A DNA stretch of 64,000 nt from Zygnema cylindricum (taxonomy: Eukaryota; Streptophyta; Zygnematophyceae; Zygnematales; Zygnemataceae). Below the pieces are notes generated by a model, which worked only from the letters and a program-made list of their open reading frames with translations, searched no databases and was not told the DNA's origin. Positions within the stretch are counted from its first letter, which is position 1; each line of letters opens with the position of its first letter. The position numbers were made by a program, and so were the translations under genes. Positions 1 through 10,772 of this stretch are shown one piece after another. The stretch spans positions 1 to 64,000 of the forward strand of contig JBBHKE010003421.1 in the NCBI GenBank assembly GCA_037447655.1, given 5' to 3'.

Positions 1-125
1 TTTTTTTTTTTGTTATTTATTTATTTTCCAGTGATTGTGTGTGAGAGAGTATGTGTGAGCGCACGTTTGGGCATATGATGTTTAGAACTCACTGTATAGG
101 GAGATAGGGAGTCTGGCGATACGTA

Positions 126-181
<56 letters not shown>

Positions 182-361
182 GTAATGACATAGAGGGATC
201 TTACCTATGGTTTTGCCAATGTGCGTGCGGTTGGCAACGGCCGCACGCCAAGTCCGTAGGTTTATGGTAACAAGGAGTAGGTGATGTCGCGTAGTGGAAG
301 AGGAAAAGACGACAGTGTAGATTGTAGGTTCATGGTAACGAGGAGTAGGTGCTGTTGCGTA
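1..361. repeat. Left copy of a direct repeat flanking the Copia nest
   Basis: This non-coding stretch matches 14102-14470 in the same orientation, including the T-rich start, the 'gggagtctggcgat' block and the 'acatagagggatc' block. Its last ~110 bases are two copies (about 251-320 and 321-361) of a ~69-bp unit containing 'gaggagtaggtg'; the right-hand copy has about three. It ends exactly where the element C LTR begins. It may continue beyond the window. No coding potential is supported. Confidence 0.75.
126..178. repeat. 53-base homopolymer G tract
   Basis: An uninterrupted run of G lies inside the left direct repeat. The right-hand copy has ordinary mixed sequence ('gtggaggggcggg') at this place, so the run is an expansion or an assembly artefact specific to this copy. 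Length is unreliable in such a run. Confidence 0.9.
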
Positions 362-1280
362 TGCAATTCTAAAAATCCCATAGGTCCTCATAATAGGCAG
401 CTCACAGGAAGCCCCTATGATAACACTAACCCCTTTGAGTTTCAACAAAAATAACTGCCACCCTAGCAAAAAAACCTTTGTCCACTTTGTGACGACAAGA
501 CTCCCCTGAGTTTATAGCAAAAAGAATCTTTGAATTTGCTCCCTTGAGCAGTAAAAGGGTCAAAGTTGACCTTTTATACATAAGCATTATGGGAGAGAGG
601 CGGCTACGTACGAATTTTTCTAAGTCCGAATTCCCTCTCTAAACCCTCTACGTACCCTCTAGAGTACGACACCAATCAGAATACTGTCTCGTTTACAAAG
701 GTACAAGTGTTGGAGTACTTTCTATACGGCCATGGTACGACATGGCCAAAATTTCGACGCCTGTCATATCCGGATTCCTTACCATATTCTCCAAAGATGC
801 CGGAAGCAAATGAGGTTATGCCACGTGTCACTTGACGTGGCGATGACAGAAAACCACAAAAATACATATTCCGCAATCTCGGCACCTATCGTGGCTGTTT
901 GATTAAAACCAGCTTTCAATTCAAATAGTCAAAAAAAAATACGCGGTATTCGTTTCGCGAAGTACCGTAAGCCGTACTATACTAAATTGTATCTTTGCCT
1001 TAAGAATCTTGTCTCGTCATTAAATGAATTGGTTTATATGTACATGGTTAAATAATTATCGAACCTTGTATACTTCAGCACTAGTCCTTAGCTTATAGGA
1101 CAAAGGTAACCACTACTGGCGGCTTTGACTGACAACAGGTACCACGATCAAATCCTAGGTCTGTGAAGTACCTTTTTAGTTAACCTACCAAAATTATTGC
1201 CTGTCTCTCTCTGGACAACATAGGCAGCCATGGCTTTAGCTCCCTCTTTCACCTTCAGTGATTGTAACAAGTGTGGGAGT
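362..1280 (-). mobile_element. Element C 3' LTR, outer part (split by element B)
   Basis: The sequence aligns along its length with the element A LTRs (3583-4635 and 9436-10486), for example the 'aacccctttgagtttcaac' region and the 'gcagtgattgtaacaag'-like end. Read on the minus strand it is the 3' part of the LTR. It stops at GGAGT (1276-1280), where element B begins; the rest of the LTR resumes at 12502. It belongs to a minus-strand Copia element whose pol remnant is at 12601-13941. Confidence 0.85.
1276..1280. other. Target-site duplication of element B, left copy (GGAGT)
   Basis: GGAGT here is repeated at 12497-12501, immediately after the element B 3' LTR. The two copies sit at the exact breakpoint of the interrupted element C LTR. 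A 5-bp duplication is the standard signature of Copia integrase. Confidence 0.85.
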
Positions 1281-2317
1281 TGTTTAAAAGAAGTAATTAA
1301 TTTTAACTTCTTAATTTAGACTCTAGAGTGAAGAGAGAGAGAGAGTCACCATGGTTGTCCCCATAGTCAAAAAGAAACAGGCAGACATATTGATAGATTA
1401 CCAAAATGCAACCCTAACCATGATTTGAACCTAGGACTACGAAGATTTATAGAGGTATGCCTTAACCATTAAGGCACTAACGAAATGATACACGTTTGTG
1501 GTTCCGTGATTAATTAGAATGTCACGTAAATGTCACTTTCACTTAAACACACCAAAATTGACGAAACGGCATCTTTAATCAAATGGCGCTCGCAGACGCG
1601 AATCTAACCATGTAAAATACATGATCGGACAAAAGACGTCGCCCCCGCCAAACCCGAATGAATCTTTGGCGGCTTTCGGACATAGCGGCGCATTGTGCCA
1701 CGTGGCGCCACATCATTGGACACCAGAAAAGATGGGAGGAGGAATGATGTCTCCCAAGTTGTCAAGTGTAAACCAGAAGGCCATGTTTTATAATGGTCGT
1801 ACAAGAAGTACAATCGAACACTGTACCTTCTTGTACTATACACTTTTTTTGATTAGCCTGGGGTAGAGTAGTAGGTAGTTGTGAGTAGGACTTAAGGGAC
1901 TTAGCGTGTTTGAGGCGCCTCTCTCCAAGTGACCTTTTGTATTTATAGGCCAACTTTGGCCAGCCATAACTAACAGGTCAAAGGAGGAAATTTAGAGATT
2001 CTTTTTGTTGTGGACTCAGGGGAGTCCACACTACACAAGGGTGCAGTTGGTCAGAGTCTTTTTTCCTGCTAGGGTGGTGGTATTTATAAGGGAAAGTTAA
2101 AGTGGGGAATGTTATCCAAAACTCATTTTCTAACTTTGTATTCTAAGGTGGAACTGAGCACACAGAAAGTCTTATTTCCCAGGGGTCAAGTTATATTGGG
2201 GTTCTGACTGTCAGGGTGTTAGTCATTTGGGTTTGTATCAACTTGGAGTCGACACTATCTAGATAAGCTTCTTTGGATCTGCAAATTCTATGGGGGAATA
2301 GACCCCATAGAATTTTA
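1281..2317 (+). repeat. Element B 5' LTR
   Basis: It begins TG and ends TA (the 3' LTR ends CA), directly before the primer-binding site. It is alignable throughout with 11413-12496, for example the shared 'gaagagagagagagagtcac' block. A GTAC-rich inverted repeat lies near 1798-1840. Confidence 0.85.
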
Positions 2318-2332
2318 GGTTATGGGCCCACC
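2318..2332 (+). other. Element B primer-binding site, tRNA-iMet anticodon arm
   Basis: GGTTATGGGCCCACC immediately follows the LTR. Its complement GGTGGGCCCATAACC matches the anticodon stem-loop (CAU anticodon) of plant initiator tRNA-Met as I recall it, not the 3' acceptor end. This is the half-tRNA priming mode known from Drosophila copia. Confidence 0.8.
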
Positions 2333-2352
2333 ATCTAAGGTGCATATAATTG

Positions 2353-3582
2353 ATGGAACAGACTTCACTTACTCGGAATTTATGAAGGAGGGATTGCTTT
2401 TCGAAAAGCACTTATAGGGATTATTTTCGGGACAAGTGAGGTGTCCGCCACTGGCCTTCGGGGGAACTCACTATAGAGATTCAACAGGGCTTCCCTAAAA
2501 ACCAAACAGAGTTTAGATGCAACAGTAGGTGAAAGGGAAATCATTGCAATGGGAGAAGGAAAAGGGGAGAAGGGTAAACGAACACCTGTGGTGAGGGGAG
2601 ATAGGCTCTCACATACAATTCCACTTGTAGGGGTTAAAGATAAACCAAAAACAGAAGAAAATGACAGTAAAATTTGGCAGTATAAAAACACTAGAGCAAA
2701 ACATCTCATACTTAGAAACATATCTAAGTCCATAAAAATCACTCTTATAAACCTAACCAAGTCTTCAGAAATTTGGGATACACTAATTCATATTTATAAG
2801 AGTGAGACTACATAGAGGTAGCAATTAGTAAAACTGGAAATAGAGGCCTATGTTTATAAAGGCGGTAGCATGATAAAGTTTTGCAATGAAATTGTTGCAT
2901 TATATGTTGACGTTGCTAGTGCGGGATATTCAGAATCCGAGGAGAGAAAAATTGACACACTAATCATGAAACTTCTAGATTAGTACAAAAGCATCATTAA
3001 CCGTATGCAGGAAATGAATTACTTCTCATGGACTTGGGGCATTACCATGGGGATGATTCTTGTGAGGGAAAGCACTTTGGAGCTTTGTAAGGGAAGTGAC
3101 AGGGTGAATGCACTGACAACTGGTGGTGACTGGCGGAAGTGTGATGAGAGGAATGATAGTGATTGGCGAAAGCGTGATGAGAGGAAGAAAGAAAAAGATA
3201 AACATTATTAGAACTTCAATAGAAAGAGAGGAAAAGGAAAGGAAATGGGAGCTTCGAATGGAGGGGTTTGCTTCTTTTGTAGGAAACTAGGTCACTATAT
3301 GGCAGAATGTCATTGTTTGGAAGATATTAGAGGTTGGAATGTGAATGAGGAGGAAGAAAGGGAAGAAGAGAAACAAGATGAAGATATTTTGGAGCTTCTC
3401 CACATCGATAGTATGGGGAAGAGAGAAAAAAACACAGAAATTCCACGAAAGCAACAATGTGCTTTTGGAGGTATAACGAAGGTAAAGAGAAAAGAGGTAC
3501 TTAAAAAAGGTAAAAATAATGAGGATATTTTCATATATATTTTGGTGACAGAAATTGGTCAAAAGAGGAGACTTCAACGGAT
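2353..3582 (+). pseudogene. Element B gag-like remnant
   Basis: The reading frame is broken by stops near 2813, 2981 and 3209 but is otherwise continuous. An early segment (2549-2812) carries a charged region followed by a gag-like stretch related to element A gag. A CCHC zinc knuckle with spacing C-x2-C-x4-H-x4-C lies at 3269-3310, followed by an acidic stretch and 'QQCAFGG', a motif also seen before the protease in element A. Nothing after that is pol: element A begins at 3583. Nucleocapsid RNA binding is inferred from the knuckle. The protein is almost certainly not made intact. Confidence 0.75.
3297..3582. repeat. 286-bp direct repeat abutting element A, left copy
   Basis: The sequence is repeated at 10487-10772 with about 90% identity by eye. 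The left copy ends at the first base before the element A LTR and the right copy begins at the first base after the other LTR. It is element B gag sequence (from inside the zinc knuckle onward). Confidence 0.85.
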
Positions 3583-4635
3583 TGAAACTCTGAGACCTCC
3601 ATAAGTCCTCAGAGTGGACAGCTTCCAAGAAGCCTCTAGGATAACCTTGACCCCTTTGTGTTTCAGCAACAACAACTGCCACCTTGGTAGACAATAACTC
3701 TAACCACCTTCACCCTTTTAAAGGCAAGACTCCCTTGAGTCAATAACAAAAAGAATCTCTGAATTTGCTCCCCTGAGCAGTAAGTTATGGAGGGTCGAAG
3801 TTGACCTTTTGTACAGAAGCTCTCTGGGAGAGAGGGTCCTATCTCCTAATTTTTCTATGTCCTATCTCTCTCACAGACTCTATCTACTGATGTTGGAGCC
3901 AATTAGAGTACACTTCCGTACACAAAAGTACAGCTGCCGATGTACTTTCTGTACGGACACTGTACAACATGGCCTTTATGTCGACACGTGGTATGTCCGG
4001 ATTCGCTCCCTTAATCCTCGGAGATGCCGGGATCCAATGTAATTCCGCCACGTGTCATCCGATGTGGCGATGACCACAAACCGCCGAAATTCCCTTGCGC
4101 AATCTCGGCGTTAATTCCGACCGTCGGATTACATTCATATTAAATCGTAGCCGTAATAAATACATGCGGGGTATTTGATTCGTTAAAGAATTAACTGCGC
4201 GGTATTCGTTTTTTATTCGTACCGTAATCCGAACTTTTACATTACTGGATCTATGTATCCCGTAAACATTTACAGTTCAATGAATTATCCTACCTGGTAA
4301 TGTTTAGTTAAATATCAAACCATATAGCATATAACACTAGATAAAGACTTAACAGCTAAGGCTACCAGCTATCGGTTGTCAGCCATCCGGTAGGTACCAG
4401 GATCAAATCCTGTGACCGGCACCTACATTTTAGTAAATAAACCCCTAACTAATATATATTTCCCGTAAACCTCTGGATAGCCTAGGTAGTCATGGCTCTA
4501 GCTTCCTCTCCAATTTCTCAGTGACTGCAACAAGTTTGAGAGTTGGAGAGAGAAGTTAGAGGTAGACTGCCTCGGCTTCTTTATATATTTCAATTCAGAC
4601 CTAGAAAATACTTTAAAAGACCATTAATTTCTACA
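3583..4635 (-). repeat. Element A 3' LTR
   Basis: On the minus strand it runs TG...CA. It aligns from end to end with 9436-10486; differences are scattered single bases. It is preceded on the minus strand by the polypurine tract (4636-4650, read AGAAAATAAGGGGAG). Confidence 0.9.
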
Positions 4636-4648
4636 CTCCCCTTATTTT

Positions 4649-6300
4649 CTAGTCAATCTTTAATTTCAGACCACACTTATCCTTGCAAAAAATTAGCTTA
4701 AGGGAAGGCACAGGTTTGGTCATCATATCTGCTACCATCTCACTATCTGGTCGATACTCTAAACTAATTATTTTGTTTTCTACTTTCTCTCTAACTAAGC
4801 TTAGTCTAATGTCCATGTGTTTGGCTTTAAAATGATGTTTAGGATTGGAAGAAATAGCGATTGCTGCCTGATTATCACAAAAAAAAATCTGCACACCACT
4901 CTTAAGGTGACCAAGCTCACCAAGCAAACACTTGACCCACATCAATTCTTTTACAACAGAGCAAGAGGCTATATACTCTGCCTCCATGGTGGACTGAGCA
5001 ATAACTTTTTGTTGTTTGCTACTCCAATAGCAAGCCCCATCACCCACGTATAATACATATCTAGAAGTGCATCTCCTCATCGGAGCATCACCATAATTGG
5101 CATCACTCCAAGTAGTGATATCAGTATTCTCCCCACCCAAATGCAACCATAGATCGTTAGTTCCTATCAAATATCTAAGGACTCTATTAGCTGCCTCCTA
5201 ATCCCTCTTAGTGGGAGCATTTCGACTTCTACTCAGCACTCCTACAGTTGCAACTAAATCCGGCTAGGTACAATTCATAAAATAGATTAGACTTCCCACT
5301 ACTTGTCTGTAAGGAATAGTCTGCATGAACTTCTGTTCTTCAGGAGATAATTCCTCGTCTAAGACTATGACTCCTTCGTCCTCACTCCCCTCACTTATGT
5401 TCTTCAACTCCATTGGAGTTGTACAACTATTAGCTTTATCCATTTGAAATTTTTCAAGCATGTTCCCTATTGCTTCCTTTTGAGTCAATCTTATATTTTT
5501 CTTTTTCGGTATCTCTCTACTTGAATTCACAAAATATAATTTGCTTCCCGCATATCCTTCATTTCAAATCTCCCCTTAAGATCCGTTTTCAGTTTATTAA
5601 TTTTTTCCATTGATTTACTTAAAACATGCAAATCATCAACATAAATTGCAATAAATATAAAACCTTCCTCATCTTCGAAAACATAGATTGAGTGATCTGA
5701 GCTGATCCGGATATATCCCAGATCAGTAAGAAACTCATCAAGCTTCTTATTCCACTGTCGAGGCGCCTGTTTCAAACCATAAAGAGATTTAATCAGCCAG
5801 CATACCTTACTCTCCTCTCCTTCCTCCACAAACCCTTCGGGTTGTCGCATGAAGATCTCCTCTTCCAATTTTCCATGCAAAAAGGCTGTCTTGATGTCCA
5901 TCTGGTGCACTTCCATGTCTTCCGCTGCAGCAAGGCTGAGAAGTATGCAGACGGAGGGAAATGTGACCACCGGGGAAAAGGTTTCCTCGTAGTCAATTCC
6001 CTCCTTTTGTGTAAATCCCTTTGCCACTATTCGGGCCTTGTAGCGCTCGATTGTGTTATCTGGGTTCAATTTTAATTTGAAAACCCACTTACAACCGATT
6101 GGTTATCTGTTAGGTGGACAATCCACCAGCTCCCAAGTATCGGCTGCCATAATTGAGGCCATCTCCTCATTGATGGCTATCTTCCACCGGTTTTTCTTTC
6201 TGGACAAGTCATTGCCTCTCCATAAGTTTGAGGTTCATCTAGATGAGATAGTTTAGTTACCTTGTTATTAACCTGTTTTTCTTGCAGTCTTTTGCTACTT
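4649..6300 (-). pseudogene. Element A reverse transcriptase and RNase H
   Basis: The RT reads from about 6230 down: a WELV-type segment, 'KARIVAKGFTQ', 'QMDIKTAFLHG', '[12 protein letters not shown]' and the catalytic YVDD at 5632-5643 are all present. It continues to the 'TTPME' region near 5420 and the 'VGSLIYFMNCT' block near 5270. The RNase H/connection part (5170-4649) has 'DANYGD', 'EAEYIA' and the 'HMDIRL' helix near its end. Stops and frame changes occur near 5527 and 5264 and between 5264 and 5170. These enzymes copy the element RNA into DNA. The segment is not intact. Confidence 0.9.
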
Positions 6301-7022
6301 CTCCTCCCCCCCTCAAAATCTGACGTGGATTTGTAGATGCGTCGTTGTAAATATTTGAAACATCAATGTTTTATCCTATTATAATTAATGATTTAGTGTT
6401 GATTAAAATAGGTATATTTTACGTGATCAATAAGGGTATCGAAAGTTTAATTTGTGTGTCTTTATGTGTCGTATTTGCAGACAAGTGTATGCTTACGATT
6501 GCTTGACTTTCACGTGTGCGCTTACGATTAATTTTTATCTTAGTAATGGGCTATTATGGTTAAATAGAACTTAATGACAGTTACGTAATTTATGTTGGTT
6601 ATTTTGACATTTAGTGATTCGTTGATAGCTCACAAGTGTATATATATGAATGAGCTTTGTTATGAATTATATCATCAATGATGTTAGAAAAGTAGGGACC
6701 AAAGATGTAGTATTTTAGGATTGTCGATTAGGTCATGCACTTTGAATTATATAATGATTATTTGATTATACTTTGATTATACTTTTGTTTATGTGTGATG
6801 CATTTGTTTGTTATTAATTATTTATGTTATTTTATATATGTTTGATATGCACTGTTTAGGCATTTATCATAGGGTTTATTTATGTTGATTATTCCATGAA
6901 ATCCTAAATGTTGTTTGTTGCGTCTGTGTACGCGTATGGAGGATACATTTCAAAAGATTGTTCATTAGCCTAGCTTTGCTTAGCTTCTTGCATGATAGTT
7001 TGGGTTGCTTCTGCGGTCTATT
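6300..7022. other. AT-rich non-coding stretch inside element A
   Basis: Copia coding sequence stops on both sides, with the hydrophilic integrase-RT linker ending near 6300 and integrase near 7023. In between lie about 720 bases of T-rich sequence with no reading frame. No terminal inverted repeats or target duplication were found, so it may be a later insertion or a degraded linker replacement. Confidence 0.5.
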
Positions 7023-7973
7023 TTAGACCAAAGAACAACATCCTTCATCCATAACAACTAGATGTTTTACTAAGATTATATCTTCCCTTTTTAGATCGTA
7101 AACTCTATATCCTTTAACATCCTCATCATATCCTAATAAGTATCCCAGTTTTCCTTTAGGATCTAGTTTCCAATTAGAGCGAACTGTATCTAGACTGAAT
7201 ACTTCACTGCCGAATACCTTTGAGTGAGATATGTCTGGTTTCTGGACAGTCCATCTCTCATAAGGTGTATGATATTTTATAGCTGAAGTAAGAACTCTAT
7301 TTTTGAGGTAATTAGCACAGTTCATTACTTCGGCCCAAAACCTTTTTCCTATCTTCTTGTCGACAATATACTTCTCGCACTATCACTTAGTGTCCTATTT
7401 AATCTTTCAGCTACCCCATTCTGTTCTAGGTTTTCTAGAACTGTCTTTTTGTGTTGGACTCCATCTTCCCTCAGAAAATCCTCAAACTGGTTAGAAGTAT
7501 ACTCTCCACCATTGTCACTCCTTGCTCTATTGATTGGAGTTTCATGGAGTTTTTCGCTCCATTCTTTATATTGTCAAAAACAATCCTGAGCTTTTGACTT
7601 GTTTTTTCAAAAAATACAACGTGGAATACCGAGACCAATCATCACTGATAGTCATCAAAAATCTCTTTCCCCCCGGTGAGGGCACTTGGGCTGGTCCGCA
7701 AATATTTGTGTGTACTAAATCTAGAATATTTTCTCCCCTATAGGTGGCTGTTTTGGGAAAGGGCAATCTGTGTGCTTTACCTTGAGCACATCCACTACAA
7801 TCACTTAGATTCTCACTCTCACTGAACTGAATTCCTTCTACCACTCCTATCGTTTTCCCCTCTCTTAGCTTATCTATATTCACATGCCCAGGCCTCTTAT
7901 GCCACATCATTATATCATGAACACTAGCATAATAAATTTTCTTCTTTTCATTGCTTAAAATCAGCCTAAACAT
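7023..7973 (-). pseudogene. Element A integrase
   Basis: The region 7973-7566 encodes the zinc-binding pre-integrase part (WHKR...GH...C-x2-C) followed by the core start 'LDLVHTNICGP'. Across 7560-7430 the core can be read in another frame as 'SDNGGEYTSNQFEDFL' with a downstream acidic residue and an 'NGVAERLNRT' motif, so the catalytic D, D and E region was present. 7325-7023 holds the C-terminal part with 'TPYERWTVQKPDISHSKVFG'. Frame breaks are near 7566 and 7380. The function would be DNA integration. It is inactive as sequenced. Confidence 0.85.
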
Positions 7974-7976
7974 CCC

Positions 7977-8444
7977 TTAGCTACCTTTTTCAGCGATGAA
8001 ATAAACTTCTTCCGCAAAACTAGCAGTTAAGACTCCTTTCCTAGTGCTAGTATCAAAACCCTTTTCATCTAATACAGACGTAGAGATGATGTTTTTGTTC
8101 AGCTCCAGAGTAAACAATACACCGGAAAATGTAACTATGGATGTCTTTCCTTCTACCAACACATTCATATCTACCTATCCTACAAGAGTAGTAGTGACTA
8201 TCCTCCCATCCCTGTACTCTATCTCTACTGTGGGAATCTTTCTTATCTTAGTGAATAGGTGTTTATCCTTACACATGTGCATGGAGGCACATGAATCTAC
8301 AATCCAGCGTGCTTCACCTTTCAATCCACCGAAAGCACATTTCTGCTTTTGTGGAATATCTACCTCGTTTTTCCCTCCCAACTCCTCATCCAATAGGAGC
8401 TCATCGTCCTCGTCTTCGAATTCCACCTCATGGACCTGTGTCAC
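7977..8444 (-). pseudogene. Element A protease region
   Basis: An acidic stretch and 'KQKCAFGGLKGEARWIVDS' lead into the aspartic protease active site. The triad reads D-S-C at 8283-8297 where D-S-G is expected, a change likely to abolish cleavage. The domain ends near 7977 with a stop before the pre-integrase region. Confidence 0.8.
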
Positions 8445-9400
8445 AAGGGTTATTTTCTTTCCTCTCAGGGTTCCACCGGTTTGCCCCTACTTTAACCAAA
8501 GCTCGGTTAGTTTAGTGCACTCCGCCATATAGTGCCCTAGTTTCTTACAGAAATGACATAAACCCTAGGGAGCCCTTAGTCCGAACTCGCCCGTCTGATT
8601 TTTGTGCTCCCCCCCTCCGTAGTTTCCGACCGGTCTTCGGGAATCTTTGTTCCTCCAGTCCGTCCCAGCAGCCAAGGCTTGCCCACTCTTTCCTCCCCTT
8701 CGGATCTCAATTGTATTCTCCAGAACGAGAATCATTCCTACCACTGAGTTCCATATCCACCTTGAGTCCGGCAAGTCCTGCACACGGTTCACTGTGTTCT
8801 TGAACTCATCAGGTAACTTCATCAGTAGACAATTAATCTTTTCTTTTTTCACTAAAATCTTTTCTAGCACCCTCTAGCTCCATGAAAAGTGTAGCAAGCT
8901 CATTGTAAAAATCCAACATCTTCCCCCTTTCTATACGTACTCTTTAACTTTTTTTTCAGCCAACTGTTGTTATTGAATCGTACCACTTCGGTACATCTCT
9001 ATAAGAGCCATCCAAAGATCGGATGCCCTTTCTACCTGGAAATGAGGACATCCAAGTCTTTGAGTAAGGTGGCGGAGGATAAAGTGCTTTGCCGCCATAT
9101 TGTTAAAGTCCCAGGTATCAGTATCATTCTCCTCATTCCTCGGAATAGGTGACATGAATGCTGGACCAGTTGCTATTGGTGTGGTCGCCTCCTTCTCCTT
9201 TCCTTTGTCCACCACCACTCCTTCCTTTGTCTCCTCCGTTGAAGATGGATTTGCATCTTTAGTGCATCTACCTCCTGTAAACCTTGGAGGTATCCCAAGA
9301 CTGGATGGACGCCTCACCCGTCCACTCACTATTCCCCAAAACCTTTTCTTACATAGAGCTCTTCTCATCATACTTTCCTAGTATATGAAGCTAGCTCTAT
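8445..9400 (-). pseudogene. Element A gag
   Basis: Translation in pieces from 9371 gives a basic N-terminal region, a 'DTWDFNNMAAKHFILRHLTQ' block and 'ASDLWMALIEMYRSGT', a pattern typical of Copia gag (UBN2-like). 8870-8565 continues it with 'CLLMKLPDEFKNTV'. A CCHC knuckle follows at about 8519-8560. Stops are present near 8967 and 8877-8870 and before the knuckle. The N-terminal part is homologous to element B gag. Confidence 0.8.
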
Positions 9401-9420
9401 TGAATATGGGCATCCTAGAT

Positions 9421-9435
9421 GGTGGGCCCATAACC
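9421..9435 (-). other. Element A primer-binding site, tRNA-iMet anticodon arm
   Basis: The plus strand reads GGTGGGCCCATAACC directly against the 5' LTR boundary. It is identical to the element B site and matches the anticodon arm of plant initiator tRNA-Met as I recall it. Confidence 0.8.
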
Positions 9436-10486
9436 TGCAACTCTAAGACCTCCATAGGACCTCAAAGTAAGCAACTCACACGAAGCCTCTAAAATAACCT
9501 TGACCCCTTTGTGTTTCACCAACAACAAATGCCACCCGCGCAGAGAATAACTCTGACCACCTTCACCCCTGTAAAGGGAAGACTCCCCTGAGTCGATAGC
9601 AAAAAGAATATCTGAATTTGCTCCCCTGAGCAGTAAGTTATGGAGGGTCAAAGTTGACCTCTTGTACAGAAGCTCTCTAAGAGAGAGGGTCTTATCTCCT
9701 AATTTTTCTAAGTCCTATCTCTCTCACAGACTCTATCTACTGATGTTGGAGCCTATCAGAGTACACTTCCGTACACAAAAGTACAGCTGCCGATGTACTT
9801 TTTGTACGGACACTGTACGACATGGCCTTAATGTTGACACGTGGTATGTTCGGATTCGCTCTTTTAATCCTCGGAGATGCCGCGATCCAATGTAATTCCG
9901 CCACGTGTCATCCGATGTGGCGATGACCACAAACCGCCGAAATTCCCTCCGCTATCTCAGCGTTAATTCCGGCCGTCGGATTACATTCATATTAAATCGT
10001 AGCCGTAATAAATACATGCGCGGTATTTGTTTCGCTAAAGAAAAAACTGCGCGATATTCGTTTCTTATCCTTACCGTAATCCGTACTTTTACATTACTGG
10101 ATCTATGTATCCCTAAACAGTTACAGTTAAATGAATTATCGTACCTGATAATGTTTAATTAATTATCAAACCATATAGTTCGTAACACTAGTTCTAGACT
10201 TAACGGCTAAGGCTACCGACTACCGACTGTTTACCGGCCGGTAGGTACCAAGATCAAATCCTGTGGCCGGCACATACCTTTTAGTAAATAAACCCCTAAC
10301 TAATATATATTTCCCGTAAACCTCTGGATAGCCTAGGTAGCCATGGCTCTAGCTTCCACTCCAATTTCTCACTGACTGCGACAAGTTTGAGAGTTGGAGA
10401 GAGAAGTTAGAGGTAGACTGCCTCGGCTTCTTTTTATATTTCTATTCAGACCTAGAAAATACTTTAAAAGACCATCAATTTCTACA
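9436..10486 (-). repeat. Element A 5' LTR
   Basis: It is TG...CA on the minus strand and pairs with 3583-4635. It should hold the promoter of element A; a cluster of GTAC-containing palindromic blocks lies at about 9765-9820, conserved in the other LTR. Confidence 0.9.
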
Positions 10487-10772
10487 TGGTGGAATGTTTT
10501 TGTTTGGAATAAATTAGAGGTTGGAATGTGAATGAGGAGGGAGAAGGGGAAGAGGAGTAACAAGATGAAGATATTTCGGAGCTTCTCCACATCGGTAGTA
10601 TTGGGAAGAGAGAAAAGAACACAGAAAAATTCCACGAAAGCAATAGTGTGCTTTTGGAGGTATAACGGAGGTAAAGAGAAAAGAGGTACTTGAAAAAGGT
10701 AAAAATAATGAGGATATTTTCATATATATTTTGGTGACAGAAACTGGTCGAAAGAGGAGACTTCAACGGATT
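10487..10772. repeat. 286-bp direct repeat abutting element A, right copy
   Basis: It duplicates 3297-3582 of element B gag (about 25 differences by eye) and begins at the base after the element A LTR. Element B sequence then continues past it. Confidence 0.85.

Larger units (their letters stand above)
3583..10486 (-). mobile_element. Element A: Copia LTR retrotransposon (minus strand), decayed
   Basis: It is bounded by two LTRs of 1053 and 1051 bp, with the polypurine tract at 4636-4650 and the primer-binding site at 9421-9435. Order on the minus strand is gag, protease, integrase, reverse transcriptase, RNase H, which defines Copia (integrase before RT). Coding sequence is broken by many stops and frame changes, and about 720 bp of non-coding sequence (6300-7022) separates integrase from RT. 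No 5-bp target duplication is present; instead a 286-bp direct repeat flanks it. LTR divergence by eye is about 7%, so insertion is not recent. Confidence 0.9.

Noticed and set aside
3287-3694. Minus-strand frames opposite element B gag (3287-3694, 3310-3534, 10482-10766)
   Set aside because: They are antisense shadows of a purine-rich gag region and give low-complexity Ser/Phe/Pro sequence.
9421-9435. tRNA-iMet gene fragment
   Set aside because: Only the anticodon arm is present and it sits exactly at the LTR boundary, so it is a primer-binding site.
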